Part shown: positions 1-5,195 of the stretch, piece by piece
How the letters are laid out: each line of letters starts with the position of its first letter
Position numbering within the stretch: position 1 is the first letter of the stretch
Position numbers and translations under genes: made by a program
The notes under the pieces: generated by a model
The model's database searches: none
What the model saw: only the letters and a program-made list of their open reading frames with translations
Told to the model about the DNA's origin: nothing
Assembly (NCBI GenBank): GCA_002340985.1
Contig: DDNC01000012.1
Coordinates: 132,255 to 140,391, forward strand
Length of the DNA stretch: 8,137 nt
Direction of reading: 5' to 3'
Origin: Firmicutes bacterium UBA2530
Lineage (GTDB): Bacteria; Bacillota; Clostridia; Tissierellales; Sedimentibacteraceae

Positions 1-1336
1 TTTGCTCTTGTGTGACTTTTTCGATAGCATCATTCAGCAACTCTGGAGTGAATTTGCTCTTTCCCTGAATAGCTTTGACAATTTCATCTTTAAGCGAGTT
101 TAGGTCTGACGTATGCTTTTTTAGGCTCCGCTGCGCCAAATTAAGTTTGGCTTGACATTCTTTCTTTTTATCTGAATATTGAGCATCCATAAAATCTGAC
201 ATTGATACTTCTTTAAAATCTGAAAAGAAATCCATTAGCAGCTCTTCAATTACGGAATCAATTTTTGACGATTTATAGCCTGTTTGACCGTTGCAGAGAT
301 GCTTGTGTCTCGTTCTATTATAGCATACATACCTCCAATACCGGTGCTGAACAATAGTTCCATCTTTTTTTCTATAATCTGCTCCTACAGGTGTGGCGGT
401 AAGTCTGGCTCCGCAATGGCCACAAAATATATTCCCTGACAACAGACAATTTTTACTTTTAGTCGTTCGAGGAAAAGTGCGTTTGTCTTCATATTCATTA
501 GAACGTTGTTTTGCTAATTCCTGCGCTCGCTGGAATGTATAATCGTCAATGATTCTCAAGTGCTCAAAAGGCTTAGACCAGCTCTCCCCACTCCTCAGTA
601 TACCGAGATACATAGGATTTTTTAATATATTTCTAATAGATGGAGAAGTAAAATTATTTCCCTTACGTGTAAAAATATCTTGCTTTGTGAGGTGTGTAGC
701 TATATTATGCGTACCTAAACCCGAATTCACATATAGATCGAAAATCATTTTAACAACAGCAGCTTCTTCGTCATTAATTACAATATCATAAACTTCTCGA
801 TTCTTTTTGTTGATTCGGCCGAGTTTTTCCAACTTGTAGCCATAGGCGGCAACGCCGCCCTTAAATTTTCCTTCTTGTACGATTTGACCCATACGTGTAC
901 TGGTTCTGACAGAAGTTTTAATACTCTCACCAGATGCTTGCCAATACCGGATATAATTCATAAGTTTGTCAACATGAGTGTCAAAGCGTTGCTGACCTTC
1001 GTTTACGCTCCAGACTTCAATTCCGTTGTTTACAAACCACTCAACAACAAAGGGAGTTTCATCTTCTTTGCGTCCGATGCGGTCAAACATAAATACCAGG
1101 AGAATATCAAATTTGCCTTCCACAGCATCTTTTTGAATTTCCTGAATAGTATCTCTATCTTTTGCCGATACTTTGAAGCCAGAGATACCTTTTTCCGAAA
1201 ACTCTTTTATTATTTTCCAATCGGATTTCGTTGCTGTGAAGTCACGACACGCAGTTTTTTGCATAGGTATATCATCTTTTTCCACCTGACCAAGCGTAGA
1301 TACACGATATAAACAATAAACTCTTTTTACAGTCAC
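1..1336 (-). CDS. Large serine recombinase (site-specific integrase), 3' end outside the window
   Basis: DNA integrase or transposase that cuts and rejoins att sites through a phosphoserine link; it probably mobilises the element in this window. The frame is open from the start to the left edge, 445 residues with no stop, so the C-terminus is missing. Visible in order: resolvase catalytic domain (about 1-150) with RVST at 11-14 and nucleophile Ser13, and DRIGR at 85-89; recombinase DNA-binding domain (about 155-270) with the GVAAYGYKL stretch at 161-169; zinc ribbon with CGHC at 305-308 paired with Cys338 and Cys348; then the start of a charged, probably coiled-coil region. The GTG start at 1336 is preferred over the in-frame GTG at 1345 because AGGTGA lies five bases upstream of it. 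A 60-residue ORF precedes it by 112 bp on the same strand. The family is clear; att sites and direction of integration are not visible. Confidence 0.95.
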   Translation of the reverse strand, partial: MTVKRVYCLYRVSTLGQVEKDDIPMQKTACRDFTATKSDWKIIKEFSEKGISGFKVSAKDRDTIQEIQKDAVEGKFDILLVFMFDRIGRKEDETPFVVEWFVNNGIEVWSVNEGQQRFDTHVDKLMNYIRYWQASGESIKTSVRTSTRMGQIVQEGKFKGGVAAYGYKLEKLGRINKKNREVYDIVINDEEAAVVKMIFDLYVNSGLGTHNIATHLTKQDIFTRKGNNFTSPSIRNILKNPMYLGILRSGESWSKPFEHLRIIDDYTFQRAQELAKQRSNEYEDKRTFPRTTKSKNCLLSGNIFCGHCGARLTATPVGADYRKKDGTIVQHRYWRYVCYNRTRHKHLCNGQTGYKSSKIDSVIEELLMDFFSDFKEVSMSDFMDAQYSDKKKECQAKLNLAQRSLKKHTSDLNSLKDEIVKAIQGKSKFTPELLNDAIEKVTQEQ

Positions 1337-1341
1337 AGTTA

Positions 1342-1347
1342 TCACCT
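1342..1347 (-). promoter_or_regulatory. Ribosome binding site fixing the recombinase start
   Basis: AGGTGA on the minus strand, five bases before GTG at 1336. It overlaps the alternative in-frame GTG at 1345, which has no comparable site, so the shorter start is favoured. Confidence 0.6.
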
Positions 1348-1448
1348 GTCTTTTAAATAATATTAAATAACAGGAAAGACATCCATCATTCAATTTCCAA
1401 AGAACAGTGTAAGTGTTTATCCACATAATTATTATGCATTTTTTTAAT

Positions 1449-1631
1449 CTACTTGTCTATAAGTATTGCATTTTTTCCCGACAGAAGCTTTTTTGCATAA
1501 GATGAAGTAAGTATATTCTTTGATAACGACAATACATCCGGATTATCTTCCTTTAAGAAGTAAAGCTTTACAGAACAGTCTTTCATCGATTTAACTATAT
1601 CAGGTTTGCGTTTACTACTCATACTTTCCAT
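1449..1631 (-). CDS. Small recombinase-associated hypothetical protein, 60 aa
   Basis: Basic N-terminus (SSKRKP) followed by a strand-like VKLYFLKED segment at about 21-29 and a helical LSLSKNILTSSYAKKLL segment at about 35-51. Small proteins of this size often sit next to serine recombinase genes on clostridial elements (for example TnpW-type proteins), and position and orientation fit such a partner, but no diagnostic motif was matched. The ATG at 1631 is the first in frame after a TGA; AAAGGAG lies 13 bases upstream, a long spacing, so initiation at Met4 is not excluded. It stands between the terminator at 1683-1714 and the recombinase, so it may share a transcript with the recombinase. 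Reality of the gene is likely, function unknown. Confidence 0.6.
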   Translation of the reverse strand: MESMSSKRKPDIVKSMKDCSVKLYFLKEDNPDVLSLSKNILTSSYAKKLLSGKNAILIDK

Positions 1632-1682
1632 ATCTAATTATCAACTCCTTTTATATTCTTTGATTTATTAATATTAAAAAGC

Positions 1683-1714
1683 AAAAAACACACATGGCTT
1701 GTACCTTGTGTGTT
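1683..1714 (-). terminator. Rho-independent terminator after the recombinase-domain gene
   Basis: The arms AACACACA (1687-1694) and TGTGTGTT (1707-1714) pair over 8 bp. After one T-T mismatch the inner GG/CC pair closes a six-base loop. On the minus strand the stem runs into six T residues (1683-1688). It lies about 50 bp past the stop at 1766 and separates that gene from the 60-residue ORF. Confidence 0.75.
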
Positions 1715-1765
1715 ACATAATGATTCTATAAATTCATTAAAGCGTGGCATTATATTTGCTACTCG

Positions 1766-2479
1766 TTATTTTTGGTTTCTTTTATTTGCTTCCTGAGCTG
1801 CTCTAAATATTTCAGGAGAAATAATAGCTTCATGATGATCCTTTACAATAATAGCCTCATCATCGAAAGATCTCTTCTCCCTTTGTGAAGTATGACCTTT
1901 TCTGAATTTGATTGCACCACTATAAAAATCATTTGAAACAATACCCTTTATCCAGTGAGAATATTCCTGAATTTTTTCCGAAATATTGTCCATCAATAAA
2001 CTAAGTTCCTCTTTTGGCATTTCTTCTATTTGTAGGGTAAGAATATCATCTAGGCAAATAGCATTCCCTTTTTCTGATAATACGTAATAGTAAAGTTCTT
2101 TCAACGAAAGCTCATATGCTATATATTCTTTTATTAAATCGTCATTTACTAAAGATTCAGCCTCTTCATATGACATACCTTCTAATAGGTCATCCGCAGC
2201 TGTCCCTATGGCAAACTTCAACACCTCCACAGGTGTCTGCTCCAAATATAACAAATATCGTTCAAAAATCCACTTGACAATTTTACCTTCTTCTTTATTG
2301 ACAGTTGGAACACCGTTCACAAAATCATATCCAAATGGAAGAGCCTTGTTAATATAGCCTTTTTCTTGCATAGTTTTTTTTATTCGCTGGGCTATTTCAG
2401 AATAATCATCTTTCATTAATTCACGTAAGGTTTCTTGCATATTCATCGTTGAAAATTCCATATTATTATTTCCCTCCAT
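1766..2479 (-). CDS. Recombinase-domain protein lacking the serine catalytic domain
   Basis: A 237-residue protein that resembles the middle DNA-binding (Recombinase, PF07508-type) domain of large serine recombinases. The first half shows KALPFGYDFVNGVPTVNKEE (about 45-64) and IVKWIFERYL (67-76), the usual P-x-GY...G...E..IV..IF pattern. The second half shows FYSGAIKFRKG (about 185-195) and VKDHHEAIISPEIFRAAQ (about 212-229), the usual closing motif. Between them is an acidic helical insertion of about 100 residues. There is no resolvase domain, no Y-R-x-S motif and no zinc ribbon, so it cannot cut DNA by itself. The frame is complete with its own promoter and terminator, which argues against a simple fragment. 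The start may be Met1 or Met7, as each has a GGAG-type site upstream. Possible roles are an accessory DNA-binding or directionality factor, or a domesticated remnant; this is inference. Confidence 0.75.
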   Translation of the reverse strand: MEGNNNMEFSTMNMQETLRELMKDDYSEIAQRIKKTMQEKGYINKALPFGYDFVNGVPTVNKEEGKIVKWIFERYLLYLEQTPVEVLKFAIGTAADDLLEGMSYEEAESLVNDDLIKEYIAYELSLKELYYYVLSEKGNAICLDDILTLQIEEMPKEELSLLMDNISEKIQEYSHWIKGIVSNDFYSGAIKFRKGHTSQREKRSFDDEAIIVKDHHEAIISPEIFRAAQEANKRNQK

Positions 2480-2503
2480 TACAGATATTATCTCCTTCCT
2501 TTC

Positions 2504-2532
2504 ATTATATATATTTTATTATTGTATTTCAA
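2504..2532 (-). promoter_or_regulatory. Sigma-A type promoter of the recombinase-domain gene
   Basis: On the minus strand TTGAAA (2532-2527), a 17-bp spacer, then a perfect TATAAT (2509-2504). The expected start point falls just before the AAGGAAGGAGA ribosome binding region, giving a very short leader. Confidence 0.75.
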
Positions 2533-2576
2533 CGATAAATTAACTAATATCTATCGTTAACGTCTAAGACCGTTAA
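2531..2576. repeat. Overlapping inverted repeats next to the -35 box, possible operator
   Basis: AACGATA (2531-2537) pairs with TATCGTT (2552-2558) across 14 bases. Overlapping its right arm, TTAACG (2557-2562) pairs with CGTTAA (2571-2576) across 8 bases. The left arm shares two bases with the -35 box of the promoter at 2504-2532. Symmetry plus position suggests a regulator-binding site; no binding protein is identified. Confidence 0.4.
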
Positions 2577-2624
2577 GGTTATTTTAGCGCGATAATCATC
2601 AAATGTTTCTATTTCTATTTTCAT
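2544..2624 (-). CDS. Possible 26-residue ORF upstream of the recombinase-domain gene
   Basis: ATG at 2624 opens a frame for an acidic N-terminus (MKIEIETFDDY) that ends in TAG at 2544. An AAGGAG motif lies about 14 bases upstream, too far to be convincing. It begins shortly after the 158-residue gene and could be cotranscribed with it. It may equally be the start of a gene whose remainder was lost, or chance. Not recognised. Confidence 0.2.
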   Translation of the reverse strand: MKIEIETFDDYRAKITLTVLDVNDRY

Positions 2625-2680
2625 AATTTATAACAAAGCTCCTTTCTTATTATTTTCCATTAAATTATTCATATCCATAA

Positions 2681-3157
2681 TCAATACCACTCTGTTGGCG
2701 AAATAGCATGAAGCCAAATCTTACTTTTATTTTCTAAAAAATCAAATCTTAAAAAACGCTTTTTATTTTCATTTGTAAAAGGATAAACAACGTCTTTGTC
2801 GGTATATCCTTTGCGATTCATTTTTATTTTTATCGTGTTTGGACGCAAAATATAAAATTGTCTCGAATATTCAGTATAATATTCTTCATCTTCTTGCATT
2901 TTGCCGCCAAGACGGATTTCCTCAACGTAATGTATACTTACCGGTGCAAAGTTTGCCTTTGTGCTAAGACCTACACGATTTAAGTAATTTATTAAAAAAC
3001 CTTCAAATACACTTTTCCTATCTTCAGATAATTCATTGTAACCTTCAATAGAATTAACTACTATCCCGAATACAGCTTGAAAATCTTCGATAGATTTTAA
3101 ACAAAAATCATCCAATCCTCTATCCAAGTATCTTTTCTGAAGCTCCAAATATTTCAT
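2681..3157 (-). CDS. Hypothetical protein, 158 aa
   Basis: Not recognised. A soluble, charged protein with no signal peptide or membrane segment. The N-terminal third is helical (MKYLELQKRYLDRGLDDF), the middle contains a strand-rich VSIHYVEEIRLGG stretch, and the C-terminal third is rich in Lys, Asn, Phe and Trp and ends in SPTEWY. The longest open frame reaches 3226, but that start would lie inside the terminator of the preceding gene. The ATG at 3157 has GGAGGG five bases upstream and is preferred. It follows the cysteine-rich gene on the same strand but is separated from it by a terminator, so it is probably its own unit. Accessory gene of the element by position only. Confidence 0.7.
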   Translation of the reverse strand: MKYLELQKRYLDRGLDDFCLKSIEDFQAVFGIVVNSIEGYNELSEDRKSVFEGFLINYLNRVGLSTKANFAPVSIHYVEEIRLGGKMQEDEEYYTEYSRQFYILRPNTIKIKMNRKGYTDKDVVYPFTNENKKRFLRFDFLENKSKIWLHAISPTEWY

Positions 3158-3162
3158 TTCAT

Positions 3163-3168
3163 CCCTCC
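3163..3168 (-). promoter_or_regulatory. Ribosome binding site fixing the start of the 158-aa gene
   Basis: GGAGGG on the minus strand, five bases before ATG at 3157. It rules against the longer start at 3226, which overlaps the terminator at 3216-3241. Confidence 0.75.
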
Positions 3169-3215
3169 ATATATAGAATATGTATTCAAATCTTTTGAGT
3201 ATTTTATTGGAAAAT

Positions 3216-3241
3216 AAAAAACACACATAATTTCTGTGTGT
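3216..3241 (-). terminator. Terminator after the cysteine-rich gene
   Basis: ACACACA (3221-3227) pairs with TGTGTGT (3235-3241) over 7 bp with a 7-base loop. On the minus strand it is followed by six T residues (3221-3216). A run of T residues also follows on the plus side from 3245, so it could act in both directions. Its stem is the same as that of the terminator at 1683-1714. Confidence 0.7.
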
Positions 3242-3283
3242 CTCTTTTTTTGTAATGAATAAATCTTGTAATCAAATACAGGA

Positions 3284-4069
3284 CTAATTTTTTACTGTTT
3301 TCAATATTCCCTCCAACTTATTCCTGTTTACCCAAACTCCATAAAAGGATTTTCTATCCAAGTCAAATTGACTTGCTGACATTAGATAATTTTCTTTGAT
3401 CCCGTAGTTTTCTGGCTCTATGTAAATGGTTTCAGCATTCTCCTGATTAACCACACGGCATAGGTTAAACTCATTATAATATGCACAAAAATATGGAGAT
3501 TCTCCTTCCTTATGGATATAACCACAACCCTTGTATCCATCATTTTTATATCTGCATTCCGTGCAATCAGGCTCTAAAACATAATATTTTTCGCCAATTT
3601 TACAAGGAAGCATAACTATTCTGTTTAGCGCTTCTAATTTTATGTAATCATCATAAGATTGTATGCCTACAGAATCTTCAATAACTTCTTCATCATAATA
3701 AAGAGAATCAAATTTACTTGCCATCATCATTGCTTTTGTATTATCAGTAAAAATGCTTCTTCCGAACTTTCCTTTGAATAATTTGTTGTAACGAATTGAA
3801 AGTTTCATTTCTTCTACTTTCCATCTTTCAGGTCTACCAAGTGATTTAGAATCATTAAAGTCAATTTTTCCATCAGATATGTAGCACTTCTCTGTTTCTA
3901 AACTGTATATACACTGTTTTGATCCTTTTACATAAACCGAGTGAGTACATTTACTACAATCAGGACTTAAAAAATAGCATTGGCTATCTAATGCAGCATC
4001 CAATACGATAATCCTTTCATCTTTCATAAGTTTTTCGTACTCTTCTTTTGTTTTAATATGCTTTTTCAC
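3284..4069 (-). CDS. Cysteine-rich protein with two zinc-ribbon-like modules, 261 aa
   Basis: Not assigned to a named family with certainty. The same module occurs twice: QCYFLSPDCSKCTHS followed by a further Cys near the N-terminus, and YYVLEPDCTECRYKN followed by CGY and later Cys residues in the second half. Each has a hydrophobic strand, then PDC-x2-C, then one or more Cys about 10 to 15 residues on, as in small metal-binding ribbons. The second half opens with LPCKIGEKYYVLEPDC, reminiscent of LPCKVGDTVY-type hypothetical proteins of clostridial phages and elements. No signal peptide or membrane segment is seen, so it is likely cytoplasmic. The open frame extends to a TTG at 4099, but GTG at 4069 is chosen because GGAGGA lies eight bases upstream. 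A structural zinc site and a nucleic-acid or protein-binding role are inferences. Confidence 0.75.
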   Translation of the reverse strand: MKKHIKTKEEYEKLMKDERIIVLDAALDSQCYFLSPDCSKCTHSVYVKGSKQCIYSLETEKCYISDGKIDFNDSKSLGRPERWKVEEMKLSIRYNKLFKGKFGRSIFTDNTKAMMMASKFDSLYYDEEVIEDSVGIQSYDDYIKLEALNRIVMLPCKIGEKYYVLEPDCTECRYKNDGYKGCGYIHKEGESPYFCAYYNEFNLCRVVNQENAETIYIEPENYGIKENYLMSASQFDLDRKSFYGVWVNRNKLEGILKTVKN

Positions 4070-4077
4070 ACTTGCTC

Positions 4078-4083
4078 TCCTCC
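4078..4083 (-). promoter_or_regulatory. Ribosome binding site fixing the start of the cysteine-rich gene
   Basis: GGAGGA on the minus strand with an eight-base gap to GTG at 4069. The upstream TTG at 4099 has no such site. Confidence 0.7.
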
Positions 4084-4118
4084 ATTGAGTTTTATTCAAG
4101 TTGTAATTTTTATATACT

Positions 4119-4268
4119 TTAGGTGCTGAATGAAACTTTAACTACACAACTTCTCATTGATTCATGATTAATGAATAGTTCTACAGTTAAATCAATAGTA
4201 TCTTTGATGGTCTTGCGAACCCATGGCCTTTCATTATTCTTTATATAACGTTTTAACCCTCCCCATGC
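4119..4268 (-). pseudogene. Start-less 49-codon open frame, possible gene remnant
   Basis: Between TAA at 4269-4271 and TAA at 4119-4121 the minus strand is open for 49 codons. Its residues look coding-like: NNERPWVRKTIKDTIDLTVE followed by a segment ending in RSCVVKVSFST. No ATG, GTG or TTG occurs in frame before a Met about 37 codons in. An ATG GGG AGG in another frame just upstream (4266-4258) would join this frame if one G were removed, so a frameshifted short gene is possible. Function unknown, and chance cannot be ruled out. Confidence 0.3.
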
Positions 4269-4459
4269 TTATGGCGAGCCGTCCCCATTGCTTCTAGCTG
4301 TGGCTGGACGGAAGTATCATTATTTCTCATATGCAGGTCATGGCGAATTAAAATTGCCGTTTTAATTTTGCAGATGTATTAATCGCTCAAATATAGAATT
4401 ATATAAACTATATTCATCATGGCGTAACACCTGTAGCCGCTTTCCTTTTTCAGGCTGCA
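4263..4459. other. Structured block with four consecutive hairpins, possible RNA or leader
   Basis: Four stems follow one another: CCAT/ATGG (4263-4274); CCGTCC plus CCA pairing with TGG and GGACGG (4279-4311); AATTAAAA/TTTTAATT, perfect 8 bp with loop TTGCCG (4346-4367); TGTAGCC/GGCTGCA with one G-T pair (4432-4459). A 25-codon minus ORF (4253-4330, starting MRNNDTSVQPQLEAMG) lies across the first three. This block looks like a sequence I associate with gut Firmicute mobile DNA, but that recall is unverified. Strand and function are undecided. Confidence 0.35.
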
Positions 4460-4583
4460 TACAGAACGTATCAAAAATACTTATTCAGATGTCAAGCTGC
4501 TTATAAAAGCCAACCTTTTTACTTACTGCTTACTGAAAAGAAAAAAGGTTTAATTTAACTGCAATAACTAATCTATAAAATGC

Positions 4584-4622
4584 AGGGGGGAGTTATTTTA
4601 TATGTCATTGCAGCTAATTTAA
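4584..4622 (+). other. Strong ribosome site followed by a six-residue ORF
   Basis: AGGGGGGAG (4584-4592) stands nine bases before ATG at 4602, which encodes only MSLQLI before TAA (4620-4622). A TATAAA lies just upstream at 4574-4579, without a clear -35 box. The layout fits either a leader peptide or the surviving start of a gene lost by deletion. Hairpins follow at 4633-4657 and 4697-4729, but no plus-strand gene lies within the next 500 bp. Confidence 0.3.
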
Positions 4623-4632
4623 TTAGGCTTGT

Positions 4633-4657
4633 ACTTCTGTTCCAATGGGTCAGAAGT
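4633..4657 (+). repeat. GTTCCAATG element, copy A
   Basis: First of three dispersed copies sharing ACTT-x2-GTTCCAATG. Here it is a good hairpin: ACTTCTG (4633-4639) pairs with CAGAAGT (4651-4657), with further pairing inside around the loop AAT. Other copies are at 5873-5898 and 7273-7297. Confidence 0.5.
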
Positions 4658-4696
4658 CATATATCTGTAATGGCCGTAATCTCTATCAAATATTCT

Positions 4697-4729
4697 ATGG
4701 CTTTTTTCTTGAAGAACATAAAAAGCCAT
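4697..4729 (+). repeat. Perfect 10-bp inverted repeat
   Basis: ATGGCTTTTT (4697-4706) pairs with AAAAAGCCAT (4720-4729). The loop holds a further TTCTT/AAGAA pairing. It lacks a GC-rich core and a long T run, so it is only a weak terminator candidate. It lies in the gene-poor stretch. Confidence 0.4.
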
Positions 4730-4891
4730 TTTCTTCGAGTAAGTATTCCTTTCAAAAAGCTCTGGATTAATTTTTTTGTATGAATTTAAAACAGTTGTTC
4801 CTTAAGTAATAATTGTCGAATAAGGTCGTATTTAGCATTCTTTTGTGTTTATAAAAGCTCAATTGTGTACAAAAACATTGAAAAAAATTGG

Positions 4892-5110
4892 TTATTCTGC
4901 TAAAATGTTTTTATCAGGGACTTGTTCCAGCAAGTCCCTGTGAGGAAGTTTGAAAAGATTTTCAATTTTGACAAGAACTTCGTATGATGGTCTTCTTTTT
5001 AGCGTTTCGATATTTGAACATGCTGCTTTTGTTATCCCTAATTTTTCAGCAACATATTCAAGGGTCCATTCATTTTTAAGTCTTTCTTGTCTCATTTTTG
5101 TAGTTTTCAT
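4892..5110 (-). CDS. XRE-family (Cro/CI-type) transcriptional regulator, 72 aa
   Basis: A DNA-binding regulator consisting of little more than one HTH domain. The helix-turn-helix spans about residues 15-40: WTLEYVAEKLGITKAACSNI then ETLKRRPSYEVLVKIENLF, with the usual hydrophobic spacing and a conserved Asn-Ile before the turn. A short tail ends in LLEQVPDKNILAE. The ATG at 5110 has GAGG seven bases upstream. It diverges from the 139-residue XRE gene over 85 bp with two palindromic operators, and one of these fills the spacer of this gene's own perfect promoter. This fits a Cro-like partner, or an autorepressed regulator, in a switch controlling the element. Which of the two regulators acts as repressor is inference. 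Confidence 0.9.
   Translation of the reverse strand: MKTTKMRQERLKNEWTLEYVAEKLGITKAACSNIETLKRRPSYEVLVKIENLFKLPHRDLLEQVPDKNILAE
4915..4940. repeat. Perfect 10-bp hairpin inside the 3' end of the small XRE gene
   Basis: CAGGGACTTG (4915-4924) and CAAGTCCCTG (4931-4940) pair without mismatch around the loop TTCCAG. It encodes the RDLLEQVPD region of the 72-residue regulator. No T run follows on either strand, so it is not a standard terminator; an RNA-stability or translational role is possible. Confidence 0.6.
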
Positions 5111-5131
5111 TTTATTTCCTCTCTATTGCCG

Positions 5132-5148
5132 GTATTCTATTTGAATAC
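5132..5148. promoter_or_regulatory. XRE operator 1
   Basis: Perfect palindrome GTATTC-N5-GAATAC, with arms at 5132-5137 and 5143-5148. It lies between the small XRE start and the second identical palindrome; the two centres are 31 bp apart, about three helical turns, which would allow cooperative binding on one DNA face. Likely bound by one or both XRE proteins. Confidence 0.8.
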
Positions 5149-5169
5149 CTATTTATATTATAGTATTCT
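5141..5169 (+). promoter_or_regulatory. Possible promoter of the 139-aa XRE gene
   Basis: TTGAAT (5141-5146), 17 bp, TATTCT (5164-5169). The -35 box overlaps operator 1 and the -10 box overlaps operator 2, so both sites would control it. The boxes are much weaker than those of the opposing promoter. Transcription from here would start shortly before AAGGGG (5184-5189), six bases ahead of ATG at 5196. Confidence 0.45.
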
Positions 5170-5185
5170 TTTAGAATACTGTCAA
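5157..5185 (-). promoter_or_regulatory. Perfect sigma-A promoter of the 72-aa XRE gene
   Basis: On the minus strand TTGACA (5185-5180), exactly 17 bp, then TATAAT (5162-5157), both full consensus. The leader then crosses operator 1 before the start at 5110. Confidence 0.9.
5163..5179. promoter_or_regulatory. XRE operator 2, filling the promoter spacer
   Basis: Same palindrome GTATTC-N5-GAATAC, with arms at 5163-5168 and 5174-5179. Its 17 bp are exactly the spacer of the minus-strand promoter at 5157-5185, so a bound regulator would exclude RNA polymerase. Confidence 0.85.
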
Positions 5186-5195
5186 GGGGTTTTGT

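Larger units (their letters stand above)
4100..4891. other. Gene-poor 800-bp stretch with hairpins and ORF scraps
   Basis: No gene with convincing start, ribosome site and length is seen on either strand. It holds a start-less open frame (4119-4268, minus), a hairpin-rich block (4263-4459), another long-range stem with arms AACCTTTTT (4512-4520) and AAAAAGGTT (4542-4550), a six-codon leader-like ORF (4602-4622, plus), a GTTCCAATG element (4633-4657) and a 10-bp stem (4697-4729). The last 100 bp are AT-rich without recognisable signals. The mixture resembles a scar left by insertion and deletion of mobile DNA. Confidence 0.5.

Noticed and set aside
549..791. 80-codon plus-strand open frame
   Set aside because: Lies fully inside the recombinase coding sequence on the other strand, with no ribosome site or recognisable protein.
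875..1312. 145-codon plus-strand open frame
   Set aside because: Antisense to the catalytic domain of the recombinase, whose motifs are clear; composition is that of a shadow frame.
1349..1380. GTCTTT/AAAGAC inverted repeat upstream of the recombinase as an att or operator site
   Set aside because: Only six pairs across a long AT-rich spacer, as expected by chance here.
2628..2678. 16-codon ORF just after the 158-residue gene
   Set aside because: Too short, no ribosome site of its own, low-complexity Asn/Lys content.
3158..3226. Longer N-terminus for the 158-residue protein
   Set aside because: It would start inside a terminator hairpin and has no ribosome site, while GGAGGG marks the start at 3157.
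4580..4783. 67-codon hydrophobic plus-strand frame
   Set aside because: Its ATG lies before the strong AGGGGGGAG site rather than after it, it crosses two hairpins, and its sequence looks like chance translation of AT-rich DNA.
4950..5144. 64-codon plus-strand frame
   Set aside because: Antisense to the 72-residue XRE gene and runs into its operator region.
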